Shown: positions 44,180-52,885, counted from the stretch's first letter. The stretch: DNA of 64,000 nucleotides from Dyella silvae (GCF_026421305.1 NZ_JAPJBQ010000007.1:1-64000), one strand, 5' to 3'. A program made the numbers and translations. Notes: a model not told the origin generated them from the letters alone.

Positions 44180-44756
44180 CGCTGCCGTGCTTTCGACGCT
44201 CTCGTTTCCACCAGGTCAGGAGCTCTTATTCCGTCTGCCCGCGCACGTCCGGGCAGACGGTTTCTCCGTAAGGCCGGCCTGCGATGCGGATATCCCCTTC
44301 ATGCGCCAGTTGTATGGCGATTTGCGTGGAAGCGAGCTGAATTCGCTACCTTGGCCGGAAGCGGCCAAGCAAACGTTTCTGGATCACCAGTTCTCGCTGC
44401 AGCACCGGCATTACATTCGCTACTACGTTCCCGGCGACTTCCTGCTGATCGCGCATGAAGGCGCGCCTATCGGCCGCCTTTATCTGCACCACGGAACGCC
44501 AGATTTCCTGCTGGTCGACATCGCCTTATCGCCGCAATGGCGCAACCGTGGCATGGGCACCCTGTTGATTCAGGCCGCCCAGGACGCCGCCGCACAAGCG
44601 TCGGCTCGCGGCCTCGCCTTGCATGTCGAGCAACGCAACACGGCAGCACGCCGGCTCTACGATCGGTTGGGCTTCATGCTTGCTGGCGAAAGCGACGGCC
44701 AACGCTTCGAGATGCATTGGCCATGCCGCGCCGAACTCACCAGCGCACTCAGTTGA
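44154..44756 (+). CDS. GNAT-family N-acetyltransferase of the tail-collar operon
   Basis: A 200-residue acetyltransferase. The GNAT core spans 'FSVRPACDADIPFMRQLYGDLRG' to 'EQRNTAARRLYDRLGFMLAGES'; the acetyl-CoA loop is 'LSPQWRNRGMGTLLIQAA' (motif A, R-N-R-G-M-G). A GTG start at 44154 overlapping the third collar gene is used; a later GTG is possible. Operon position implies it modifies the collar proteins or another component, which is inference. Confidence 0.88.
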   Translation: MGRSPSGLDAAVLSTLSFPPGQELLFRLPAHVRADGFSVRPACDADIPFMRQLYGDLRGSELNSLPWPEAAKQTFLDHQFSLQHRHYIRYYVPGDFLLIAHEGAPIGRLYLHHGTPDFLLVDIALSPQWRNRGMGTLLIQAAQDAAAQASARGLALHVEQRNTAARRLYDRLGFMLAGESDGQRFEMHWPCRAELTSALS

Positions 44757-45051
44757 ACAGCGCCTGGTAGATAAAGCCCTGCTTGTCGCGCGCGATGGGC
44801 ACCAGGAAAATCCCGAACTCACCCAGGGCCTGGTGCGTCATCGTGTAGGTCTTCTGTGGAAACACGATGGCCGATTCATTGCGGAACAGCAGGGAAAAGG
44901 GTGCACGCATCATGCCGGGCATCAGGCGCTCGTCTTTCGACATCGGCCGTGCCTCCACCAATACATACGGCGCCCGGCCATCACCCTCGATGGAAACCAT
45001 GAAGGTTTCGTTGAGATGGGCGGCGAACTGCTCCAGAGTGAATAACTTCAT
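44749..45051 (-). CDS. DUF6916-type small protein
   Basis: A 100-residue protein: 'MKLFTLEQFAAHLNETFMVSIEGDGRAPYVLVEARPM' then 'PFSLLFRNESAIVFPQKTYTMTHQALGEFGIFLVPI'. This matches my recollection of DUF6916, which recurs beside tail-collar gene clusters; role unknown. It converges on the GNAT gene with an 8-base overlap. Confidence 0.7.
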   Translation of the reverse strand: MKLFTLEQFAAHLNETFMVSIEGDGRAPYVLVEARPMSKDERLMPGMMRAPFSLLFRNESAIVFPQKTYTMTHQALGEFGIFLVPIARDKQGFIYQALFN

Positions 45052-45381
45052 TGTATGGCTGCCTTTTCCCTATCTGCCGTGCACATGTGAGGCGCATTCC
45101 ATCTGAATGCCAACGTGCCGTTACCCGTAGAAACATGACGCACGCCCTGAGCATTTCCTCAGTGCCATCTCGGCCTGGCGTTCGAGGCACGTTGAGTTGC
45201 ATATCGCGCGCGCCATCATCGCCCAAAGTGACGACTTTGGCACGAGCTATCAGAGACTCGGGGAGCGAAGGCTTTCATCCTGAAGGTCAGAGCGTCGCCT
45301 TCGAAAGCGGACGTCAAACATCGACAGCCGCGCCTCGGCCGATCGGCGGAGGCGCGACTGTACATTCCAGGCAGCTTCCTC
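45052..45381. other. Intergenic region with a truncated hairpin copy
   Basis: Apart from the half-copy at 45294, no gene or motif is supported in this stretch. Confidence 0.45.
45294..45312 (+). repeat. 24-nt dispersed hairpin, truncated copy
   Basis: GTCGCCTTC joined directly to GAAAGCGGAC with most of the loop missing. It lies 70 bases past the stop of the secreted-protein gene at 45382. Confidence 0.55.
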
Positions 45382-46167
45382 TTACTGCTTGTTGGCCACC
45401 CATGACGTCGTGCGATTGCGCAGCTTGTCCTCAGTTACCACCTTGAGAGTCTTGCCATCAGCAGACGCCGTGGCAGTCATCACGGTAACGACCTTGCCAT
45501 TGCGCAGGTCACTTTCCTCGAGCGTGTTGCCGGCAACTTTGACCTTGACACTCGTCACGCCCGGGTCACCCGTGAAGGGGGCTTCGGTGCCGTCGGTCTT
45601 CGCGCTGTAGGACTGCCCGGTGGCCGTGCTTAAAGTGAGCACGCCGTCCGCCTCTTTCCACGTCCATGTCGTGGCGTTGTCGGACACGCGGAGTGCCTTC
45701 GAAATTTGCCATTTGCCCGACCAGGCATGGGAACCCGCAGGGCCGGCAGCCACCCGGACAAACTCGTAGGAACCCGTCACCGGAGCGCCACTGCCGCTAC
45801 TGTCCGTGTACTCGTTCCGGCCCGTCTTGCCGTCCGCTGCCACGACGGCCGACATCGTCTCGGTCACCTTGCCAGCCTTCTTGTAGGTGGTCTTGACCGT
45901 ATTGGCGTCCACCACTTGGACGGCTACGGTGTCGAAATAGGGGTTGCCCGAGACCGGTTGGTCCTTCCCGTCAGCCTTGATTACGTAAGCTGGGACACAG
46001 CTTTTGCAGTCGAACATGCCGTTCTGCAAGACGAACTCGTACGGCTTTTTTGACTCCTGGGTTTGGTTCAAATCGGTCTTCCATGTACCGTCGAACGCAC
46101 CACCTGCAAAGGCGCAAACCGGCGACAACAGCGCCAGGACAGCAAAAGCCCTTCGGAACGTACTCAT
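45382..46167 (-). CDS. Secreted beta-rich protein with two repeats
   Basis: A 261-residue exported protein. Signal peptide to about residue 22 (VCAFAGG). The mature protein has two related halves: 'FDGTWKTDLNQTQ...FDCKSCVPAYVIKADGK' and 'HAWSGKWQISKALRVSDNATTWTWKEADG', each a lipocalin-like beta pattern ending in 'ADGKT'. One CxxC (CKSC) is present in the first half. No known activity. The ATG at 46167 follows AGGGAG. Confidence 0.75.
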   Translation of the reverse strand: MSTFRRAFAVLALLSPVCAFAGGAFDGTWKTDLNQTQESKKPYEFVLQNGMFDCKSCVPAYVIKADGKDQPVSGNPYFDTVAVQVVDANTVKTTYKKAGKVTETMSAVVAADGKTGRNEYTDSSGSGAPVTGSYEFVRVAAGPAGSHAWSGKWQISKALRVSDNATTWTWKEADGVLTLSTATGQSYSAKTDGTEAPFTGDPGVTSVKVKVAGNTLEESDLRNGKVVTVMTATASADGKTLKVVTEDKLRNRTTSWVANKQ

Positions 46168-46435
46168 AACTGGTACTCCCTTCAGTAGGTGACGGACGTG
46201 GCCATGAGCGGCCTTGGTTACAGCGGAACCAACGGCACCAAAGGGTCTTTGCTCGGAGCAGTGCTTACAACTATGCCTTGTCGTGTATTGATTTGCCCCG
46301 ACAAGAAGAGAAACATTCAGCGTTTTGCCGGGGATGTCGCCTACTGCGCCCCCGGCCCCCTCGAACGACCACCAGGAAGCGCCCGCCTTGAGTCGGACGC
46401 CGGCCTTACCTTGAAAGCACGCGGGTCAGAGCCCC

Positions 46436-46792
46436 CTAGTCAGGCACACTAACCACCGGCTTGAAGCCGCCAAAGATCATGCGCTTGCCATCGAAGGGCA
46501 TGTCACTGGCCGCCGGCATGCGCGGGTCTTTCATTATTTTCTCCATGCCGGCATCCCGGGTGGCCTTGTCGGGCCATTCGATCCAGGAGAACACCACGGA
46601 TTCATCCTGCGTCGCCTGCACGGCGCGGCGAAAATCGGTGAGCTTGCCCTCTGGCACGTCATCGCCCCAGCATTCCATCACCCGGGTGGCGCCGTACTCC
46701 AGAAATATGGTGTCGAACGTACGGGCGTGCTCGATGAACGGTTCCCGGTTGGCGTTGGGTACGGCGATCACGAAACCATCGATGTAGGACAT
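46436..46792 (-). CDS. DUF1428 family protein
   Basis: A 118-residue ferredoxin-like-fold protein: 'MSYIDGFVIAVPNANREPFIEHARTFDTIFLEYGATRVMECWGDDVPEGK' is distinctive for DUF1428, ending 'GKRMIFGGFKPVV'. Function unknown in the family (related to dimeric alpha+beta barrels). Start at MSYIDGF with AAGGAGAT before it. Confidence 0.9.
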   Translation of the reverse strand: MSYIDGFVIAVPNANREPFIEHARTFDTIFLEYGATRVMECWGDDVPEGKLTDFRRAVQATQDESVVFSWIEWPDKATRDAGMEKIMKDPRMPAASDMPFDGKRMIFGGFKPVVSVPD

Positions 46793-46931
46793 GACTATCT
46801 CCTTGACGAAGATGGCAGCCGACATGGCTGCCCCCATGTACCCGACGAACGAGTGCCCGGGAGATCGACACCGGGTCTCTGCTGCGTGTCTTCAAGATGG
46901 TCGCCTGGCACGCAACCGGACCTCGGGTGCC

Positions 46932-48044
46932 TCAAGGGGTGGCCGCTTCCGGCTGCTGCTGGGTGACGCAGTGGATCATGCCGCCATTGGCGTAGAGATT
47001 TCGTACATCGATGCCAACGACCGTGCGATCAGGAAAGACCTGCTGAAGGATGGCCTTCGCGACGGCGTCGTTAGCGTCGTTGTAGGTGGGCATCAGTACG
47101 ACGTCATTGCCCACATAGAAATTCACATACGAACCCTGATATCCGAGATCCTTCCCGTAAGTGGTGACGACGTTCTTCGACGTAAGCGGGAGTGGTACGA
47201 ACTTGTACGGCACATTATTGACATCCGTGGCCGAGTAAAGACGTTGGATGTCCAAGGCAGAAAGACCCCAGTCAGCGAGATCGCTTTGGCTCATCGTGAC
47301 AATGGTGTCGCTCGTTGCAAATCGGGCGAAGCCATCGACATGCATGTCAGTGATGTCGGCATTCTTCACGCCATCCAGCCAGATGAAGTTTGAAACACCG
47401 AGATTGGCGGAAAGCGCAGCATCCATCTGATCTTCGGTCACGCCCGGGTTTCGGTTTGCATTGAGGATGGAGCTGCGCGTAGCCAGAAAGGTGCCACGCC
47501 CATCGGTTTCTACCGCGCCTCCTTCAACCACATAATCACGGAGGTCGATCGTCGGCATCCTCAGTTCGCTGGCGACCACTGCGGGGACTTCCGCACTCAA
47601 CTGATACGGTTCCTTCTGCCCCCAGCCATTGAATCCCCAGTTTTCCACCGCCAGCGCCTGATCCGGGCCGACAACGAAGATCGGGCCATTGTCGCGAACC
47701 CAGACATCGTCGGTGGGTTGAACGACGAAGGTCACGTTGTCGAGCGATACGCCGGCATCCATGAGCACGCGCCCGATGCGGTCCTGCTCGCGTGCGTTGT
47801 AAGCAACGATATGAACCTTTTCGCCGCTTACGAGAGACCGCGTCATCTCGACCCAGGTCGACTCGATGCGATTCCTGTAGGTGGTTCCATAGGTGTAGGA
47901 ATGTGGCCACTGCAGCCATGTGCCTTCGTGGCGCACGTTCTCGTGCGGCATCCTGCTTTGAGCGTTCGCGCAGGCGGTGCCTAGGAGTACCACGGCGGCC
48001 AGCAGCAGCCGGGCAGGTGTGCGTTTCGTAGCGTTATGTGACAT
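46932..48044 (-). CDS. Exported agmatine deiminase / peptidyl-arginine deiminase family protein
   Basis: A 370-residue guanidine-modifying enzyme. An N-terminal signal peptide (LLLAAVVLLGTACANAQS) indicates export, unlike cytoplasmic agmatine deiminase AguA. Fold motifs are 'NWGFNGWGQKEPYQ', 'VEGGAVETDGRGTFLATRSSILNANRNPG' (Glu/Asp block), 'DMHVDGFARF' (catalytic His) and the nucleophile Cys359 in NGGMIHCVT. It would release ammonia from agmatine or arginine side chains in the periplasm. Start at 48044 chosen from GAGGTCC upstream and from the signal peptide. Confidence 0.87.
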   Translation of the reverse strand: MSHNATKRTPARLLLAAVVLLGTACANAQSRMPHENVRHEGTWLQWPHSYTYGTTYRNRIESTWVEMTRSLVSGEKVHIVAYNAREQDRIGRVLMDAGVSLDNVTFVVQPTDDVWVRDNGPIFVVGPDQALAVENWGFNGWGQKEPYQLSAEVPAVVASELRMPTIDLRDYVVEGGAVETDGRGTFLATRSSILNANRNPGVTEDQMDAALSANLGVSNFIWLDGVKNADITDMHVDGFARFATSDTIVTMSQSDLADWGLSALDIQRLYSATDVNNVPYKFVPLPLTSKNVVTTYGKDLGYQGSYVNFYVGNDVVLMPTYNDANDAVAKAILQQVFPDRTVVGIDVRNLYANGGMIHCVTQQQPEAATP

Positions 48045-48242
48045 GGCTGGACCTCGATGTGGGCGCCGGAAAGACGATGGGTTCGCCCGGCACCTTACGG
48101 AGCCAACCTGATATCGAGCTGACACGCGCTACGCTTAGACCCGTTGCTGGCGGCATCCACGTCCATGCCCGGCGGTCGACGCCCACCTGGGTAGCGATGG
48201 GCCTGATGCTGGTTACCGCGAAGCCGGCAATCCGCTCGCCCT

Positions 48243-49484
48243 TCAGCCGATCCGCAGGCGCGCCCTGGCGCCATGGGGCACGCGGTTTTCCAGGGTCAGT
48301 TGCCCACCATGAAGTTCGGCAATGTGCTGCACGATCGCCAGGCCAAGACCATAACCAGGGCTCCCTGGCGACTTGTGGAACGGCTCCCTTACGTTCGCCC
48401 ATTGATCCGCGGGAAAGCCCGTACCGCCATCCTCGATCGTGACGGTGCCTTGGCGCACTGTTATGCGTACCGACGCACCGGCGGCGTCGTGGGGGCTTCC
48501 ATGGATCAACGCGTTCTCGATCAGATTCCGCACCGCGATCTGCAAGAGGCGCTTATCCGCGACGACAACGGACGCGTCCAGATCCGTGACGATGGCATGT
48601 TCTTCCGGGAGTGCCGCTTCCACCAACAGGTCGAGTCGGACTTTCTCCTTCGTGATGCCTGTGGCTGATGACTCCAGCTGTGCCAGCAACAGCAGCTTGT
48701 CGGTCATGGCCGCGCTGGCTTTGGCGACATGGCGAACCTGCGCAAAGCCGTCTTCCAGTGACGTGTCCCCGTAAGTCGTCGAATCGCAGATGGCGAGCAG
48801 ATTGGCCACCGGTGCGCGAAGCTCGTGAGCGGTCGCCGCGATAAAGCGCTCACGCATCTCCATGGTCTCGGCAACGGGCCGCAGGGCCTGGCGAGCCAGA
48901 AGGTTGCCAACCACGAGACCCAGCGAGGCAAGCGCGGTCATGGCAAGCAGCAGATTGCGCGTAAACACAGCCTGCGCTGCTTCGGTCGCCCTTGGGTCAC
49001 CCAACACCAGAATAGTCGCCACAACGCGATCGGCGTCGTCGTAGGTGGGTGTGGTCAAAAACAGGAAGGCTGCGCCCGAGTTGTCGCGCCCCTCATGGAT
49101 CACGCCATCCTCGCCGTCCACGTTGGCATCCGCCAACGCTGCGGGCGAGTGGAGGTTGAAGATGGCCCGCTTGGGTCTTAGAAGCACCTGGCCAGAGGGA
49201 GGCTGCGAGATGACATAGATATCCACGCCCCCCGTGAGGATGCCTGGCTCCTTCCGAAGAAGCTCGTCATGGAAACGCCCTTGCGCGTCGAACCAGGTCA
49301 ATCCGTAGACAGCCATCGCCCGCAATCGCAGCATGTCTTCGAGTCCGGCCTGACCAAGCCGATGGTTCGTATGGATGGCCAGCATGCCGAGCGACGCAAA
49401 GCCCACGATCCACGCCAACGCCCAGCTCATGGTGAGCTTCAGGTACAAGCGCTGGTAGACGGCGTTAGGAGGTCGCTTTGCCAT
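48243..49484 (-). CDS. Sensor histidine kinase
   Basis: A 413-residue membrane kinase with two transmembrane helices (about 17-38 and 178-197) enclosing a periplasmic sensor of about 140 residues. H-box 'FIAATAHELRAPVANLL' (His220), N-box 'VRNLIENALIHGSP', G1 'IEDGGTGFP' and G2 'GYGLGLAIVQHIAELHGG' are complete. It lacks a clear HAMP. The chosen ATG at 49484 overlaps the response-regulator stop by 20 bases. Signal unknown. Confidence 0.88.
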   Translation of the reverse strand: MAKRPPNAVYQRLYLKLTMSWALAWIVGFASLGMLAIHTNHRLGQAGLEDMLRLRAMAVYGLTWFDAQGRFHDELLRKEPGILTGGVDIYVISQPPSGQVLLRPKRAIFNLHSPAALADANVDGEDGVIHEGRDNSGAAFLFLTTPTYDDADRVVATILVLGDPRATEAAQAVFTRNLLLAMTALASLGLVVGNLLARQALRPVAETMEMRERFIAATAHELRAPVANLLAICDSTTYGDTSLEDGFAQVRHVAKASAAMTDKLLLLAQLESSATGITKEKVRLDLLVEAALPEEHAIVTDLDASVVVADKRLLQIAVRNLIENALIHGSPHDAAGASVRITVRQGTVTIEDGGTGFPADQWANVREPFHKSPGSPGYGLGLAIVQHIAELHGGQLTLENRVPHGARARLRIG

Positions 49485-50145
49485 CGGCTGCATCGAGAAT
49501 GTATCCAGCACCACGTACCGTGCGAAGCAGGGAAGGTGCACCAAGTTTCCTGCGCAGCGAGGCGATGAGCACCTCTTCGGCGTTGGACGCCGGTTGATGC
49601 TCCTCGCCCCAGCATCCGGCGATCAGCTCACTGCGCGACACGACCGTTCCGGCACGTTCCGCCAACAATTGCAGGGCAACAAATTCCTTGTTCCTCAGCG
49701 GAAGCGCAATACCGGAACGCCGGACTTCGCGGCGACCGATATCAATCTCGAGATCGGCAATGCGAATAACGCTGGGCCTGATGGTCGATCCGCGGCGTGC
49801 TATGGCAGTAATACGCGCCAGCAACTCATCCATGTCGAACGGCTTGACCAGATAGTCATCCCCACCCACTTCGAAGCCGCTCAGTCGATCAGACACGCGA
49901 TCGAAGGCAGTCAGAAACAGCGCGGGTGTCGTCAGCCCTTGCTCGCGCCATGCCTTCAGACGGAATAGCGCATCGCCGTCAGGCAGCTGCCGATCCAGAA
50001 CCCACACATCATAGGTATACGAACGAACAAAGGATTCGGCGGTCGCGCCATCGATGGCTTCGTCAACCGCATGCCCTGAGGCACGCAGACGTTTTGCAAT
50101 GGCGTCTCTGACAAGGACCTGATCCTCGACAACTAAAGCGCGCAT
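49465..50145 (-). CDS. OmpR/PhoB-family response regulator
   Basis: A 226-residue regulator. Receiver: acidic pocket 'VVEDQ', phospho-acceptor Asp51 in VLDRQLPDGD, and 'LVKPFDMDELLARI' with the conserved Lys. Winged-helix domain: 'LPLRNKEFVALQLLAERAGTVVSRSELI' to 'VRGAGYILD'. Start at MRALVVEDQ since upstream codons are out of family. Partner of the kinase directly downstream; an aguA-like gene follows the kinase by about 200 bases. Confidence 0.92.
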   Translation of the reverse strand: MRALVVEDQVLVRDAIAKRLRASGHAVDEAIDGATAESFVRSYTYDVWVLDRQLPDGDALFRLKAWREQGLTTPALFLTAFDRVSDRLSGFEVGGDDYLVKPFDMDELLARITAIARRGSTIRPSVIRIADLEIDIGRREVRRSGIALPLRNKEFVALQLLAERAGTVVSRSELIAGCWGEEHQPASNAEEVLIASLRRKLGAPSLLRTVRGAGYILDAADGKATS

Positions 50146-50272
50146 GACCCGAGTGACTTCTGTGACGCTTGTTGATGCGGCGAAGCATAACGCATGGCGG
50201 CACAGTGGGCCGGGGCCGCCCTGACGCGGCCAGGCGGCGAGGGCACTGCTGATCAGACTTCGTCCTGGGAAT

Positions 50273-50296
50273 GTCCGCTTCGGGTCGGAAGCGAAC
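50273..50296 (+). repeat. 24-nt dispersed hairpin copy
   Basis: Left arm GTCCGCTTC intact, right arm GGAAGCGAAC with one change. It marks the left edge of the 50-57 kb block; no minus-strand gene ends immediately before it. Confidence 0.8.
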
Positions 50297-50501
50297 CTAA
50301 TCAAGATGCCAGCAACATCCAGCCAACAAGGCCCCATTAGCTACCTGACAGCATCAATGTCGTATTCACGACCGAGCGAAATGGGCAGTCAATCGGCCTG
50401 AAATCCGCAGTTGGTAGGACCTTAGTCTTAGCTCCCTTGTTGGATTGCTCAGTAACCTCACCGGCGTAATCTCCGGCGCCGGCGCATCGTCGGATGATTG
50501 C

Positions 50502-50560
50502 ACAGTAGATGTCGTCTGCCGAAAACGAGCACGAAGGTCAATGTGACGCGAGCACCAACA
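50502..50560 (+). repeat. Left direct repeat flanking the phytochelatin-synthase-like gene
   Basis: Shares GCCGAAAAC, AGCACGA, GGTCAAT and TGACGCGAGCA in the same order and spacing with 51473-51531. My hand alignment finds about 51 identical bases of 59. Confidence 0.75.
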
Positions 50561-50622
50561 GTACGTGCTGTTCAGAACGCGGACAGACGACGTATGGAGT
50601 GCCATGAGTTTCAGGGGGTCAT

Positions 50623-51381
50623 GTGAAACGAGGACTGAGGTTCGTTGCAATCGCCGTCGTCGCCACCCTGACTGCGGGCTTCTCGGGTGCGATGTGGTAC
50701 GGATTTTCTGAGCCGCCCGTTCACCGGTTGCCTTTGGCTCATGAGCTTATCGACGCAACGTCCACCGAAGGTAAGGAATTACTCGCATCCTCTTCTGCGA
50801 AAGTCGCCTATGAAGAGCTTCTTCCCTACTTCGTGGCGCAGAGCCGCAGGGCGTATTGTGGTGTTGCGACCGGATCCATCGTTGCAAACGCAGCGTTGCA
50901 CCGCCAGCCATTCGTGACTCAGGAGACATTCTTCAGCTCGGAGGCGTCTGCACTGCGCAGCGAGGTCGCGGTCACGTTCAGCGGCCTGACCCTGTCGCAA
51001 CTCGCAGCAATCCTGAGAAATCATGGGCTCGACGTCCAGGTTGTCCACGCGACACAAGATGGACTTGCGTCGTTTCGAGAGGTTGCCAGTGCCACGCTCG
51101 CCGAACCTCATCAGTTCCTCATCGTCAACTACGATCGTGCCGCGCTGAAGCAGGAGGGCCCCGGCCACATCTCACCGGTTGCCGCATACAACGCTGCATC
51201 GGACCGCCTGTTGGTCCTGGACGTGGCAGCGCAGAAGTATCCCTATACGTGGGTCCCATTGCGGGAGCTTTGGGACGCGATGAATACGGTTGATCCCCAA
51301 TCCGGGGAGACACGGGGATTCCTTCTGGTTCGCGCATACCACGCCAAGCAAACGGCCCCGGGGAGCACGAGCGTTAACTAG
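50623..51381 (+). CDS. Phytochelatin-synthase-like cysteine peptidase
   Basis: A 252-residue protein with an N-terminal membrane anchor or signal (about 5-26). The papain-like phytochelatin synthase domain has the triad Cys79 in RAYCGVATGS, His182 in GPGHISPVAAY and Asp200 in LLVLDVA. Bacterial members mostly cleave glycine from glutathione rather than build phytochelatins. It lacks the Cys-rich C-terminal half of plant enzymes. A GTG start after AGGGGG. It is the only plus-strand gene of this block and sits between two direct repeats. Confidence 0.88.
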   Translation: MKRGLRFVAIAVVATLTAGFSGAMWYGFSEPPVHRLPLAHELIDATSTEGKELLASSSAKVAYEELLPYFVAQSRRAYCGVATGSIVANAALHRQPFVTQETFFSSEASALRSEVAVTFSGLTLSQLAAILRNHGLDVQVVHATQDGLASFREVASATLAEPHQFLIVNYDRAALKQEGPGHISPVAAYNAASDRLLVLDVAAQKYPYTWVPLRELWDAMNTVDPQSGETRGFLLVRAYHAKQTAPGSTSVN

Positions 51382-51472
51382 TAGTGGCACGCGCCCGGAT
51401 TTGATCAGACTGTCGAAAATCCAATGACCAGGGTCGGCACGAACCAACTCAAGGATGGCGTAACGTTCGCCG

Positions 51473-51531
51473 ACAGTGGATGTGATCAGCCGAAAACAAG
51501 CACGACGGTCAATTTGACGCGAGCATCAACA
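51473..51531 (+). repeat. Right direct repeat flanking the phytochelatin-synthase-like gene
   Basis: Second copy of the 50502 element, 91 bases past the gene's stop. Same orientation, spaced 971 bases from the first. Confidence 0.75.
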
Positions 51532-51544
51532 CACTCTTGTTGAG

Positions 51545-51568
51545 GTCCACTTCGCGTCGGAAGCGGAC
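51545..51568 (+). repeat. 24-nt dispersed hairpin copy
   Basis: Arms GTCCACTTC and GGAAGCGGAC, loop GCGTC. It lies 17 bases past the stop of the gene at 51585. Confidence 0.8.
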
Positions 51569-51584
51569 GCTAGCCCCGCTCCAA

Positions 51585-51851
51585 TTACGGCCCACGTCTG
51601 TCGGACAATGCGCGCACTAGTGCCGCCATCCCAAAACCAGCGCCGGACGCAACGCACAACCAGAATAACCAGCCGAAAACGACAGGCCATCGGCATCGGG
51701 CCAGGCTTGCGCCGAGTGAGAAGGTCCCGTTACACGGGACAAAGGCCAAGGAATAGCCGCTTACCGCGTACATCCAAAACACGGCGGCGAGCAGGAACAT
51801 GCCGCCCATACCAACGATGAGCCATTTTTTTGATCGGCGCTGTCGCGACAT
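51585..51851 (-). CDS. Small two-span membrane protein
   Basis: An 88-residue protein: basic start (MSRQRRSKKW), helix 1 'LIVGMGGMFLLAAVFWMYAV', a loop with two Cys (VPCNGT, ARCRWP), helix 2 'VVFGWLFWLCVASGAGFGMAALV'. The Cys pair could form a periplasmic disulfide. ATG at 51851 after AGGGGGA. Not recognised. Confidence 0.7.
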   Translation of the reverse strand: MSRQRRSKKWLIVGMGGMFLLAAVFWMYAVSGYSLAFVPCNGTFSLGASLARCRWPVVFGWLFWLCVASGAGFGMAALVRALSDRRGP

Positions 51852-51875
51852 TAATCCCCCTGCTCCTCTCGCAAC

Positions 51876-51899
51876 GTCCGCTCTGGGTCGGAAGCGGAC
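51876..51899 (+). repeat. 24-nt dispersed hairpin copy
   Basis: Arms GTCCGCTCT and GGAAGCGGAC, loop GGGTC. It sits between the CPBP stop (31 bases) and the next start (24 bases). Confidence 0.9.
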
Positions 51900-51930
51900 C
51901 TTACAGTACCCAAATAGAACTACCTTTTGA

Positions 51931-52815
51931 TCAACTGATCACAGCCGCCAATGCAACGACGTTGACGACTACATGAAGAAGTACGGCCGGTAGCAAAGAC
52001 GAAGTCCAGCGAACAAGGAACCCGAGCGTCAGGCCGAATATGAACAGATAGATCAGCCTTCCCATTTCCAAGTGCATGGCAGCAAACAGAAGTGCCTGCC
52101 CAATCAATGCCGCCCACGTCGGCACACTATCCAGCAATGCCTTGAACACAATTCCACGAAAGAAAAGCTCCTCGATGACCGGCGTCAACACACCCGCAAT
52201 GAGCACAAACAGTAGGGCTGACCAAGCGCCTGCATCATGGAGTGCCTCGAATAATATGGATAACCCGAACTGACTCGAATCGCTTCCTAAGCCAACCACT
52301 TTAGGGTGATGAAGTGAGGCTTCAACAATCCACTGATCGACGCTGATGCTTAGCGGCTTGATGACGAAATGCAGTCCGCAATAGCACGCCGTGATAGCAG
52401 CAATTAGCAATAAAAATGGCACCTCAGGTCGACGGAGACCAATGAATGCCCAAGTTGCCGCCCCTGATTTAATGAGCACATAGACTGAAACGAGGAGGCC
52501 CAGTTCGTAGCAGAGCGCCTCGGTATAGAAACGCCAGGGGGCATCGATCCACCCTTCCAGTAGCTCGGGACGCGGGCTCAACGTCCACCCAAGAGTCCAC
52601 GCGACAAACAAGGCGGTCGCCAGAAGCGCCAAGGCCTGACCACCCAGGAGCGCCACCCCAAGGCGATTTGCAGGAAAAGCAGTCGCTGCTCCGTCAGCAA
52701 CAGATCTTGGCCGAGCCAGCGTTACGACGACTACAAAGACGCTAACGATAAGGAAGCGATACGGCCATGGCCGCAGCATCGCACTCCAAATAATCCACGA
52801 TGGCAGTTCTGTCAT
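51931..52815 (-). CDS. CPBP-family intramembrane metalloprotease
   Basis: A 294-residue protein with about eight membrane helices. The Abi/CAAX motif 'VIEELFFRGIVFKALL' supplies EExxxR (Glu215, Glu216, Arg220) and 'LFAAMHLEMG' the zinc-binding His248. Bacterial members process prenylated or bacteriocin-related peptides and often give self-immunity. ATG at 52815 after a G-rich Shine-Dalgarno; a GTG 7 codons earlier is possible. Cassette position fits an immunity or defence role, which is inference. Confidence 0.87.
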   Translation of the reverse strand: MTELPSWIIWSAMLRPWPYRFLIVSVFVVVVTLARPRSVADGAATAFPANRLGVALLGGQALALLATALFVAWTLGWTLSPRPELLEGWIDAPWRFYTEALCYELGLLVSVYVLIKSGAATWAFIGLRRPEVPFLLLIAAITACYCGLHFVIKPLSISVDQWIVEASLHHPKVVGLGSDSSQFGLSILFEALHDAGAWSALLFVLIAGVLTPVIEELFFRGIVFKALLDSVPTWAALIGQALLFAAMHLEMGRLIYLFIFGLTLGFLVRWTSSLLPAVLLHVVVNVVALAAVIS

Positions 52816-52861
52816 GAGCCCCGCCCCCTTCACCAAGGCCTAAGACGTCTTCAGAGCTAAG

Positions 52862-52885
52862 GTCCGCTACGGGTCGGAAGCGGAC
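52862..52885 (+). repeat. 24-nt dispersed hairpin copy
   Basis: Arms GTCCGCTAC and GGAAGCGGAC, loop GGGTC. It lies 57 bases past the lipoprotein stop. Confidence 0.9.

Larger units (their letters stand above)
50146..50622. other. Intergenic region with hairpin and direct-repeat copies
   Basis: No gene is supported. It contains the hairpin copy at 50273 and the left direct repeat at 50502, and it probably holds promoters for the regulator gene (minus) and the phytochelatin-synthase-like gene (plus). Confidence 0.5.
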
